Positions 25,779 to 33,504 of a stretch of DNA of 33,504 bases are shown piece by piece. Origin of the DNA: Phycisphaerales bacterium UBA1845 (GTDB lineage: Bacteria; Planctomycetota; Phycisphaerae; UBA1845); assembly GCA_002338715.1 (NCBI GenBank), contig DDIR01000123.1, positions 1 through 33,504 on the forward strand. Reading direction: 5' to 3'. The number at the start of each line of letters is the position of its first letter. The first letter of the stretch is position 1. The notes beneath the pieces were generated by a model. That model saw only the letters and a list, made by a program, of their open reading frames with translations. It did no database searches and had not been told where the DNA came from. Both the position numbers and the translations under genes were made by a program.

Positions 25779-27254
25779 GTGAATACTGCGCTTTTGTCTT
25801 CTATTGTGAACTCTGATGCGCTGCCTTCAATTCCCGCGGTTGCGCTGAAGGTAATCGAACTTTGCAGAGAAGATGACATTGACATCCAGGATGTCGCCGA
25901 CGCCATTTCGACGGATCCGGCGCTGACGCTTCGGATGCTCAAGTCTGCAAACTCATCGATCTTCGGAATGTCAAAGACGGTCAGTTCGCTTCCACAGGCC
26001 ATGGTTGTCCTGGGAATTCGAACCGTCAAAGTGATGGCATTGGGATTTGCACTGGCAGATACGGTCAAGGGCGGCAAGAAAGGGCGCTTTGACTATCCGC
26101 GATACTGGCGACGTTCCTTGACGACTGCGGTAGCCGCACGGCTCATCGCACAGGAGTTTGGTGGTGTTCGCAAGGACGAAGCGTTTGTCGGCGGACTGCT
26201 GAGCGACATCGGCATGATCGCCGCCGAGCGTCACAATCAGGCACAATACGACAAGGTCATCGAGCAACACCTGGCCGGTCACGGTCGGATTCACGAAATT
26301 GAACAGGAAGTGCTGGGGATCACGCACGCCGATGTCAGCGCCATGATGCTTGCAAACTGGAGCATGCCCGAGGCGATGAGCCATGCCATTCGGGCGCACC
26401 ACGGAAACGGCCTGGAAGATCTGGACCCTCGCGCCAAATCGCTCGGTACGATTCTCAATGCGGCATCCGAGATTGCCAGCTTGTTTTCGGGTGACGTTGA
26501 TCCGTCCTGTTCGGAAGAAATCTTCAGCTCCGTCGCAAAGATGTGCGGGGTTTCGCGTGAGTTCCTCGACAGCGTCATGGAGGTGCTTAATGATAACGTG
26601 AGCGAGGCGGCTGAGATGTTCAGCGTCGATCTCGGCGACGAAATCTCATTTGACCAACTTCGACACTCCGCGATGATGCAGTTGACCCACCTTTCGATGA
26701 GTGCCGAGCAGGAGCGCGTGTCAGCGCAGAGTCAAATCGAGTCGTGGCGACATCGCGCGCAAACCGACAAGCTTACGGGGGTCGCCAACCGCCAGGCGTT
26801 TGACGACCACTTGGCCAACACCGTTCAAGATGCCATCGAATTGCGCGGTGAATTGGGCTTGATCATGATGGACATCGATCACTTCAAGAAACTCAACGAT
26901 ACCCATGGCCATCAAGCCGGCGACGAAGCGTTGCGTCGGGTTGGATCGTGCGTTGAGAAATTTGCCGAAGAATCGCGTTTTGTCGCTCGGTATGGCGGCG
27001 AAGAATTCGCGATTGTGGTAGCCGAGGCATCTGCCCGAAAACTTCGTGAATTGGCTGAAGAGGTGCGCGACAGCATTTCAAAGATTCGATTTCAGCACAA
27101 CGGCACGCCGCTTCAATTCACCGCGAGCCTGGGGGCTGCACACGTCAGCTTTTCTGAAGAGACCGTCAACGCGGAAGAATTGATCCGTCGCGCCGACGAA
27201 TGTCTCTACGGCGCGAAGCAGGATGGACGCAACCGGGTCGAGATAACCTTCTAG
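25779..27254 (+). CDS. HDOD-domain diguanylate cyclase (HDOD-GGDEF)
   Basis: The 491-residue cytoplasmic signalling protein starts at GTG. Residues ~10-205 are an HDOD domain (LPSIPAVALKVIELCREDDI, STDPALTLRMLKSANSSIFG, FVGGLLSDIGMIAAERHNQA). Residues ~205-320 are a linking helical region. Residues ~325-490 form a GGDEF domain (LTGVANRQAFDDHL, LGLIMMDIDHFKKLNDTHGH), with the catalytic GGEEF at 406-410, so cyclic-di-GMP synthesis is likely. The usual RxxD inhibitory site five residues before it is absent; the residues are EESR. Product feedback at that site is therefore not expected. No transmembrane segment is seen. The ribosome site is weak (GAGAG). HDOD presumably senses or relays a signal to the cyclase. 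Confidence 0.92.
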   Translation: MNTALLSSIVNSDALPSIPAVALKVIELCREDDIDIQDVADAISTDPALTLRMLKSANSSIFGMSKTVSSLPQAMVVLGIRTVKVMALGFALADTVKGGKKGRFDYPRYWRRSLTTAVAARLIAQEFGGVRKDEAFVGGLLSDIGMIAAERHNQAQYDKVIEQHLAGHGRIHEIEQEVLGITHADVSAMMLANWSMPEAMSHAIRAHHGNGLEDLDPRAKSLGTILNAASEIASLFSGDVDPSCSEEIFSSVAKMCGVSREFLDSVMEVLNDNVSEAAEMFSVDLGDEISFDQLRHSAMMQLTHLSMSAEQERVSAQSQIESWRHRAQTDKLTGVANRQAFDDHLANTVQDAIELRGELGLIMMDIDHFKKLNDTHGHQAGDEALRRVGSCVEKFAEESRFVARYGGEEFAIVVAEASARKLRELAEEVRDSISKIRFQHNGTPLQFTASLGAAHVSFSEETVNAEELIRRADECLYGAKQDGRNRVEITF

Positions 27255-27289
27255 CGATCGCCCGAGTTTCGCTCGACAGTGTGCTGCGC

Positions 27290-28165
27290 TCAGTACGAGT
27301 ATGGGTCTTCCGTGCTCGCCGTCATCAACAGCATCACCACGGCAATCGCCACCGGGATGATGGACAAAACCTGCACAACGGCGAATCTCTTCCACCCCTT
27401 GAGCTTGCCCATCGGACAAAGTGTTGCAATTGCAACCATCAACGGCGTGATCGAAGTCAATACATACGCCGTCGGGAAGGATTTGCCATCCGAGTCAGGG
27501 TTAAAGAAGTAGGCAAGGAACGCCAGGACCGGGATCAGAATTGATGGAAACGCCATCGATCCGCGAATCGGTTCACGCTTGTCCAGCAGAAGACATACGA
27601 GGAATAGGAAGCCAAGCACCGCCGCAATCGATCCGCAGATCTGGGCGAACTTGGCCTGGTTGGCCAATACGACAACGATGGACGTCAGAATCGTGCCGAT
27701 CGTCACCATGAATAGCGGCGACAACCCGTGTCGCTTTCGACTCAGGTGTGACGTGGATTCGAGGTTGGCGAAGATTGCAATGGCAATTCCGCCGACCCAC
27801 CAGTTGCGCTTGTCGGCGAATATTTCCCAGGTTGGAAAGACCAGCCACGCGAGCGCCAAGGAAGTCGCGATCCACATGACCATGCGCAGGATAGTGATGC
27901 GCGATATCAGCGGCATGATGAGGGCAGCCGCCGTCGCGCTCCAGATCACCACAAGTATCCACTGCCAATGTTCCTTCGGCGGAACAGCAGTCTTGGGAAA
28001 CATGGCGAAAAATGCCACCGTCAAGGCGATGCCGCAAGCGATCGCCGGCAAAGGATCGGCCTGGCGCTCATCTTTCAAGCGCCAGAACCGATTGCCGATC
28101 AGTATCAAGACAACAAGCGTCGCAACGGGAGCGGCTACGCCCTCTAAAAAAAACGCAAATTCCAT
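27290..28165 (-). CDS. Polytopic membrane protein of unknown function
   Basis: The 291-residue protein has about eight hydrophobic helices. Examples are VAAPVATLVVLILIGNRFW, ACGIALTVAFFAMFP, WILVVIWSATAAALIMPLIS, MVTIGTILTSIVVVLANQA and VQVLSIIPVAIAVVMLLM. There are few charged loops (RLKDERQADPL, LLDKREPIRG). I do not recognise the family; no catalytic or transporter motif stands out. It lies 26 bases after the YceI-family gene on the same strand, suggesting one transcript. Its ribosome site is weak (CAGG). It converges on the HDOD-GGDEF gene with only 35 bases between stops and no terminator seen. Confidence 0.8.
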   Translation of the reverse strand: MEFAFFLEGVAAPVATLVVLILIGNRFWRLKDERQADPLPAIACGIALTVAFFAMFPKTAVPPKEHWQWILVVIWSATAAALIMPLISRITILRMVMWIATSLALAWLVFPTWEIFADKRNWWVGGIAIAIFANLESTSHLSRKRHGLSPLFMVTIGTILTSIVVVLANQAKFAQICGSIAAVLGFLFLVCLLLDKREPIRGSMAFPSILIPVLAFLAYFFNPDSDGKSFPTAYVLTSITPLMVAIATLCPMGKLKGWKRFAVVQVLSIIPVAIAVVMLLMTASTEDPYSY

Positions 28166-28191
28166 GGTGCCTGGTTTTCAGCAGAGTGTGC

Positions 28192-28776
28192 TTAGCCGCG
28201 CTTTCCGCCTTCGAGGGCGACAATCACGCGAACATCGTCACCGAGGGCTTCCAGTCCATACTCCATGCCGAATTCGCTTCGCTTGATCGTGAAGATGGCT
28301 TCGATGCCTTTGCTTTCGCCTTGTGGGCCGCTTGCAGCGCCGGTTTGGACGACGTCGATGGTGATCGACTTGGTGACGCCGTGACAGGTGAGATCGCCGG
28401 TAACTTTCAGCGTGTCTTTTTCGCCTTTTTCAACTTTGGTGCTTTTGAAACTTATGGTCGGGAATTCGCGGGCGTTGAAGAAGTCGGGGCTCTTGAGATG
28501 ACCGTCGCGCTTCTTGTTGTTGGTGTCGACGCTTTCGGTTTTGATGACGACGTCGAATGAGGAGTCAGCCGGATTGTCCGCCAACGTGAACGTTCCGCTG
28601 ACTTCGTTGAAGCGCCCGTAGAACGGCGCGGTGTTCTTGTGCATCACGCGGAACAATACGCTCGAATGCCCGCCGTCAATCGTGAGTTCATCGGCAAATG
28701 CACTCGACGCGTGGCCCGCACAAATACCTATAAGCAAGACGGCACACACCTGCGTTTTTAATGACATGTTCTTCAT
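28192..28776 (-). CDS. YceI family secreted protein
   Basis: The 194-residue exported protein has a signal peptide (LKTQVCAVLLIGICAGHASS, with an AFA cleavage site before DELTIDGGHSSVLFRVMHKN). The mature part is the YceI beta-barrel lipocalin-like fold. Its hallmark is the opening strand D-x-x-HSxVxFxVxH, followed by GRFNEVSGTFTLADNPADSS and RDGHLKSPDFFNAREFPTIS. Family members bind isoprenoid-type lipids in a periplasmic pocket. The ATG at 28776 has GGGAG 6 bases upstream and starts the signal peptide; the longer frame to 28977 is not needed. The downstream membrane protein gene is 26 bases away. YceI next to a polytopic membrane protein is a plausible functional pair, not proven. Confidence 0.93.
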   Translation of the reverse strand: MKNMSLKTQVCAVLLIGICAGHASSAFADELTIDGGHSSVLFRVMHKNTAPFYGRFNEVSGTFTLADNPADSSFDVVIKTESVDTNNKKRDGHLKSPDFFNAREFPTISFKSTKVEKGEKDTLKVTGDLTCHGVTKSITIDVVQTGAASGPQGESKGIEAIFTIKRSEFGMEYGLEALGDDVRVIVALEGGKRG

Positions 28777-28939
28777 GGCGTACTCCCGTGATAGATTGAT
28801 TTCAATTCCATTGCCTTCGGATCCAATTCCGATTTTGGGCCCGCAGACTGTATCTGCTCGCGAACCCGACGCCAATGGCTTGTTACACAGCAGGGACATC
28901 GATCGGTATGTCTCGTGTTCTGGGGCGACAATGTCAATG

Positions 28940-28982
28940 AAAAAAGGCGGCAGCGAACCTGAAATTTGGTCCGCCACCGCCT
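28940..28982 (-). terminator. Rho-independent terminator of the secreted-protein operon
   Basis: Read on the minus strand, a ~15-bp stem (AGGCGGTGGCGGACC with GGTTCGCTGCCGCCT, including G-U pairs) has an 8-base loop and is followed by TTTTTT (28940-28945). It lies 47 bases after the stop at 29030 and ends the operon that starts at 31189. Confidence 0.9.
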
Positions 28983-29029
28983 GTTATTTACTGCGTCCTC
29001 AGCCGCTCTTGGCGGACAATGGGATCGAG

Positions 29030-29758
29030 TTACTCGCCTTCGAACGCCGGTTCGATTGCCTGATAGTCTACGGCATCGACGTCATCGTCACCGTCAAAAT
29101 CGAAGCAGCCGCAATGCGAGGCCATCGTTGACTCACCCGAGCCGGTGAAGCAGGTTTGGAATTCCGCAAAGTCCAGCAAGTCGACATCTCCGTCTTGATC
29201 GAAATCGCCCAGGTTTTCAACCGGGACGAACTGCCAATAGAGCGTCACGAAATCCGAAACATATTCCGGAATTCGATTGCCCACGGCATCACCGACGTAG
29301 ACTTCGTAGATGGCTTCGTATTTGCCGCAGGTGTCTGCTGCGTACCAGTTGTGGGTCATGAAACCATTCCACTGCCAGACGACATCTGACCCTTGCGTCC
29401 CGAAGATGGGGGCAAACGTGCCTTGTTCAAACGCGAGCAACCCCTCGGATTGACTTTGCAATTCGACGAACACGCCCGCACCGGATGGGATGTCCACGAT
29501 GCCGCCGATCAGCCAACCGTATTGGCCGTTGTACGACTGACCATCAAGGACGCTAGCCGCACCGGCATAAGTCTCGCCGTAATCCTGCAGCCACAAACGT
29601 TCATTGGGGTCGCCATCCACCGACACGGTGACGATCTGGTTGATGACCGTGACCTGCAAGTGTTTCATCGGCCCGCCCAGTTGCGGAGACGCGCCCATCG
29701 CTTGGGCTGCGCACGGCAAAAAGGAAAGAAACGCGATCGCTCTTGCAAGGCTACTCAT
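29030..29758 (-). CDS. Secreted protein with dockerin-like C-terminus (paralogue of the next gene upstream)
   Basis: The 242-residue exported protein has a signal peptide (MSSLARAIAFLSFLPCAAQA). Residues ~25-180 share a domain with the upstream gene: ETYAGAASVLDGQSYNGQYG versus ESYTAPADVLDGKAYNDQYG, and FMTHNWYAADTCGKYEAIY versus MMTHNWYAAALPGDYSATY. The C-terminal ~60 residues are two EF-hand/dockerin-like loops (DFDQDGDVDLLDFAEFQTCF and DFDGDDDVDAVDYQAIEPAF) with four Cys, the planctomycete form. The start overlaps the previous stop by 4 bases (ATGA), so the two are coupled. The shared domain is unfamiliar to me. A calcium-dependent surface attachment is likely but inferred. Confidence 0.83.
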   Translation of the reverse strand: MSSLARAIAFLSFLPCAAQAMGASPQLGGPMKHLQVTVINQIVTVSVDGDPNERLWLQDYGETYAGAASVLDGQSYNGQYGWLIGGIVDIPSGAGVFVELQSQSEGLLAFEQGTFAPIFGTQGSDVVWQWNGFMTHNWYAADTCGKYEAIYEVYVGDAVGNRIPEYVSDFVTLYWQFVPVENLGDFDQDGDVDLLDFAEFQTCFTGSGESTMASHCGCFDFDGDDDVDAVDYQAIEPAFEGE

Positions 29759-30411
29759 CGCGCAGTCCTCGCCGTACCGCGACGCCTTCGAAGAACCACA
29801 ATCGCGCCTCCAGCAAGTAAGAACGCGCTCGTCGGTTCGGGAACGTTGGTCCAGGTCAAGGTGACGTTGGCTGACGTGTAAGCCAAGTTCTCCACACCGG
29901 TGGTTTCGTCGCCGACGTAGACTCTGTATGTCGCGGAGTAATCCCCCGGAAGGGCAGCCGCATACCAGTTGTGCGTCATCATTCGGTCGAAGCGCCAGAT
30001 GTCCGACGATCCATCGGTACCAAAGAGCGGCGCGTAGGTGTGCGATGCCTTCATCATGCGCATCCCACCTTCATACGTTTCCAGACCTGCCGTCTGCGAT
30101 TCGAGTTCGATCCAGATCGCATCACCGGTTCCGGGTACGTCAAAGCCTTCGTAAATCCAGCCGTATTGATCGTTGTAGGCTTTGCCATCGAGCACGTCAG
30201 CGGGCGCGGTGTAAGACTCGCCGAAGTTCACGAGATCGAGCGGACTGGAAGCAAGGTCTGCATGCACCACTACATTCGATCCGTCGAGGCTGACACCCAC
30301 ATGCTTCATGTTCATGGCGCCGTTGACGTTCTGCGGCCAAAGGTCTGCGAACGCAGCGGTCGAAGTCATTGCGAGAGTCGCAGCAATCACCGCGACATTT
30401 TTGATGTTCAT
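29755..30411 (-). CDS. Secreted protein with PEP-CTERM sorting tail
   Basis: The 218-residue exported protein has a signal peptide (MNIKNVAVIAATLAMTSTAA, then FADLW). Its central ~165 residues share the domain described for the downstream paralogue (YTAPADVLDGKAYNDQYGWI, RMMTHNWYAAALPGDYSAT). The C-terminus is a PEP-CTERM signal: VPEP, a hydrophobic helix (TSAFLLAGGAIVVL) and RRRRG, recognised by exosortase in bacteria with extracellular polysaccharide. The exosortase gene is not in the window. The ATG at 30411 matches a signal peptide, and AAGGAT lies 11 bases upstream; the frame continues open to 30552 but adds no signal-like sequence. It is flanked by the prepilin-like gene (37 bases upstream) and its paralogue. 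Confidence 0.86.
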   Translation of the reverse strand: MNIKNVAVIAATLAMTSTAAFADLWPQNVNGAMNMKHVGVSLDGSNVVVHADLASSPLDLVNFGESYTAPADVLDGKAYNDQYGWIYEGFDVPGTGDAIWIELESQTAGLETYEGGMRMMKASHTYAPLFGTDGSSDIWRFDRMMTHNWYAAALPGDYSATYRVYVGDETTGVENLAYTSANVTLTWTNVPEPTSAFLLAGGAIVVLRRRRGTARTAR

Positions 30412-30448
30412 ATCTTGTTTATCCTTATTGATTGGGCACACGCCAAAG

Positions 30449-31189
30449 CTATTGGGCGGTGCCGGGGTTCCAGTTGTCATGTGACGATTGCTCGTCATCT
30501 GTTTTTTCAAATGTCTTTTCAAACTTGAGGTTTTCGACATGCCCGTCGACAAATGTGTAACCTGCGTTCGGGCGATGGCGATCCTTGTGCACCTCGGCGG
30601 GGGCGTCGTACTTTGACCAGAAGTGGGCCATCAGATGATCGGACGACATCGACGACATCAGCGAGTCATCTCCCACTTCGGCGAAGAGGACGGTTCCGCC
30701 AGGCCGCGGTATCTGATCCAACAGACGCCATGTTCGATCTCCCGATTCTGCAACCGAAAGTTCGAAGTAGACGTTGAGGCCATAACTCCAGTACGGCGGA
30801 CCATCCGGTTGTGCACGACGCCTGTCGAAACCACAGCGATAGTTCGTGTTCAGGAGTTTCACCCAGCTTGAATCATTCATCTTGCTGGACCAGGGTTCCG
30901 TGCCCGTGTACTTCACAAATGCGTAACCCCACGGCAGACCGTTTTGAAAACCGAAACCCGCCGAGTGATGACTGCGCGGAAAACGGTTGTCGTATTCGTC
31001 CGCGTAGAACTGGTTGAAACGTCCCAGCTCACGTAGGTTGGACAGGCACGCCACGCGTTTGGCCTGGTTGCGGGCGCTTTGCAGATTGGGCAGCAGCACC
31101 GCGACCAACAGCGCGATGATCGACACCACAACGAGCAACTCGATCAGCGTAAACGCAGACCGGTGGCGCGTTGGTTGAACCAATTTCAC
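30449..31189 (-). CDS. Type II secretion/pilin-like prepilin with H-X9-DG C-terminus (DUF1559-like)
   Basis: The 246-residue protein starts at GTG 31189 with GGAG 7 bases upstream. The prepilin signal is AFTLIELLVVVSIIALL, with the T4P/T2SS-type cleavage expected between the Ala and Phe, giving an N-methylated Phe and Glu at +5. The rest is a globular head with NLRELGRFNQFYADEYDNRF. The H-X9-DG motif, HRPNAGYTFVDG, is the C-terminal signature of the planctomycete-expanded pseudopilin family. Planctomycetes encode many such proteins of unknown function. It is first in the operon with the PEP-CTERM and dockerin-like secreted proteins. This suggests a link between a pseudopilin export route and these surface proteins, which is inference. 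Confidence 0.9.
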   Translation of the reverse strand: MKLVQPTRHRSAFTLIELLVVVSIIALLVAVLLPNLQSARNQAKRVACLSNLRELGRFNQFYADEYDNRFPRSHHSAGFGFQNGLPWGYAFVKYTGTEPWSSKMNDSSWVKLLNTNYRCGFDRRRAQPDGPPYWSYGLNVYFELSVAESGDRTWRLLDQIPRPGGTVLFAEVGDDSLMSSMSSDHLMAHFWSKYDAPAEVHKDRHRPNAGYTFVDGHVENLKFEKTFEKTDDEQSSHDNWNPGTAQ

Positions 31190-31279
31190 ATTGATTCTCC
31201 TCTGTTGTTGGAGATCCGGAGGCGCACAGCGCCACCAGGTCCGATTGACGAATCGGAATTTAATTCCGGTCGGTTTTCG

Positions 31280-31753
31280 CTAGGAGAGGAGCGATCGTGG
31301 AGGGGGCGGTTCGAGTGTCAGCGGTGTGATTGGGCCCAGCCGGTCATCAGCCGGGATTTGGCAGACAACGTGCCTCGTGAGTATCAAGTCGCAGCTTTCG
31401 ACCGTGGGCGGAGCAATGATGCCCATTGCGGTCCAGATGACCGCAATACCCTGGCACGATTGCGATTGAATCACCCAACCAGACTTGGGTGTCGCGGTTT
31501 TTTTGGGTGACTTTGTCGAGCAGCAGCCGCCGGTCGGTGCTTGCGTCTTGAGGCTGAGTTTCGGGGCTGGAGGGGCGCAGCAACACGCCGTTTTGCACAT
31601 TAGGGCGTTTGTGCAGCCGCAGCCGTGGTCCTTGCATGGAAAATCTTCGTCGCTATCTGGAACCTGCGGCGGCAATGGAAATCCAATGATGGCCAGCAGC
31701 AAGGCGAGGATGGTCATCGTGGAGGTTAGTTGTCGAATGCGTACGTGAAACAT
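31280..31753 (-). CDS. Cys-rich small exported or membrane protein
   Basis: The 157-residue protein has an N-terminal hydrophobic segment (TMTILALLLAIIGFPLPPQV) that is a signal peptide or anchor. A Cys cluster follows (FPCKDHGCGCTNALMCKTAC then two more Cys, and GGCCSTK), with 12 Cys overall. This spacing suggests metal or Fe-S binding and recalls short Cys-rich planctomycete proteins with FPCK/CGC/CCC segments. The C-terminus is Pro-rich (EPPPPRSLLS). No family is assigned. The ATG at 31753 has no clear ribosome site and an internal Met (MTILAL) is an alternative start. The gap to the prepilin gene is 90 bases. Confidence 0.6.
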   Translation of the reverse strand: MFHVRIRQLTSTMTILALLLAIIGFPLPPQVPDSDEDFPCKDHGCGCTNALMCKTACCCAPPAPKLSLKTQAPTGGCCSTKSPKKTATPKSGWVIQSQSCQGIAVIWTAMGIIAPPTVESCDLILTRHVVCQIPADDRLGPITPLTLEPPPPRSLLS

Positions 31754-31788
31754 TGGTACTCGAAACGTTGGGCGAAACCCAAGACCGC

Positions 31789-32384
31789 TTATTGGGACGG
31801 GGGAGTTGTAGCATCCGACGTGGGTTTTGGCCAGAAGATGGCAAACGCAGCGATGAAAAGCGCAATCGAGAGCGCCAGGATCAACTCACGTGCCGGACTT
31901 TGGACAAAAATCCGATCGTAATCAATCGCAGGCAACCTTGAAGAAATGCGGGCCAATGGAGCAGGCAATTGCGCTGCGACGGGTCGCTCTCGATCCGATT
32001 TGTGTACGACCAAACCTTCAGGATCATCGAGCGTTGCCACTGCGGGATCAATCTCGCCGACGTGCAGAATCTGTTCTTCGGGGTTTTGAAAACCAAGTTC
32101 GCGTCGGGCAAGGCGGGCGATCACCACGGGGTCGTTGTGGATCGCGTCGAGGCGCTTGCGCATGATCTCAAGTTCGCGCTGGGCATCTTCCATCTGAAGC
32201 GCGCGAACCTGCTCGGTGACCGTGGCGTCCTGATACTCGCGCCAGGCGGGAAGCACCATGCAAGGGAGCATCCCAGCCAGCGACAGACCGATCAGGCACC
32301 AGAACACAATCCCCGCACTGTCTCCAGGCGGAATTGGGTCCTCGTTAAGCTCGAGTGATTTAGTTTGTTGGCGATCCGTGCCCA

Positions 32385-32385
<1 letters not shown>
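31789..32385 (-). CDS. FtsB/DivIC-like septum formation initiator protein
   Basis: The 198-residue bitopic membrane protein starts at the GTG of TAGTG, overlapping the enolase stop by one base. Residues ~25-45 are a transmembrane helix (IVFWCLIGLSLAGMLPCMVL). Residues ~50-90 are a coiled coil (DATVTEQVRALQMEDAQREL, EIMRKRLDAIHNDPVVIARL). The family signature RLARRELGFQNPEEQILHV matches the FtsB/DivIC end, where 'A-R-x-L-G-x-x-x-P-x-E' is typical. A second hydrophobic helix near the C-terminus (ELILALSIALFIAAFAIFW) is unusual for a canonical FtsB. The eno-ftsB order is widespread in bacteria and supports the call. A longer ATG form starting at 32484 would lie inside enolase and is not needed. 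Confidence 0.85.

Positions 32386-33504
<1,119 letters not shown>

Overview
The window looks like a chromosomal segment of a Planctomycetota bacterium, probably Phycisphaerae-like. The evidence is a planctomycete-type bacterial microcompartment (BMC) locus, a prepilin/H-X9-DG protein, PEP-CTERM and dockerin-like secreted proteins, giant proteins with 'DCNNN...PDEC' repeats, and a sucrose-phosphate synthase/sucrose synthase pair. GC is moderately high and genes lie on both strands. No rRNA, tRNA, CRISPR array, transposase or phage gene was seen. The taxonomic call is inference.

Region 1 (114-5052, +) is a BMC operon: tandem-domain shell protein, hexamer protein, pentamer protein, CoA-acylating aldehyde dehydrogenase with an N-terminal encapsulation-type helix, PduT-like shell protein, two more pentamer proteins, and a class II aldolase whose metal and catalytic residues are spaced as in FucA. 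This matches the planctomycete/verrucomicrobial (PVM) compartments that handle lactaldehyde from L-fucose and L-rhamnose. No PduL-type phosphotransacylase or acetate kinase gene is visible, so the locus probably continues left of the window. Three copies of a 22-bp hairpin repeat sit inside the operon. Region 2 (5057-12695, -) holds purD and a ~2070-residue secreted M6-like metalloprotease with a PKD-like domain, thrombospondin type-3 repeats and a C-terminal membrane/basic tail.

Region 3 (13162-14097, -) is the most notable gene. Two in-frame ORFs separated by one TGA read as a single thioredoxin-fold protein with a U-P-Y-C active site. A 7-bp hairpin with a GGUC apex follows the UGA at the spacing expected of a bacterial SECIS, which supports a selenoprotein. 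Region 4 (14364-18912, +) is a translationally coupled pair: a bifunctional sucrose-phosphate synthase/phosphatase and a sucrose synthase. A repeat-bounded non-coding stretch follows.

Region 5 (19454-24825, +) has two tandem paralogous lipoproteins (calcium-type TSP3 repeats plus a TolB-like propeller), a zinc alcohol dehydrogenase, and a His-rich lipoprotein with a SAM-methyltransferase domain. Region 6 (24961-33504) has a small basic protein, an HDOD-GGDEF regulator, a YceI/membrane-protein pair, a coupled operon of a prepilin-like protein and two paralogous secreted proteins with different C-terminal ends, a Cys-rich small protein, and the end of an eno-ftsB-like operon.
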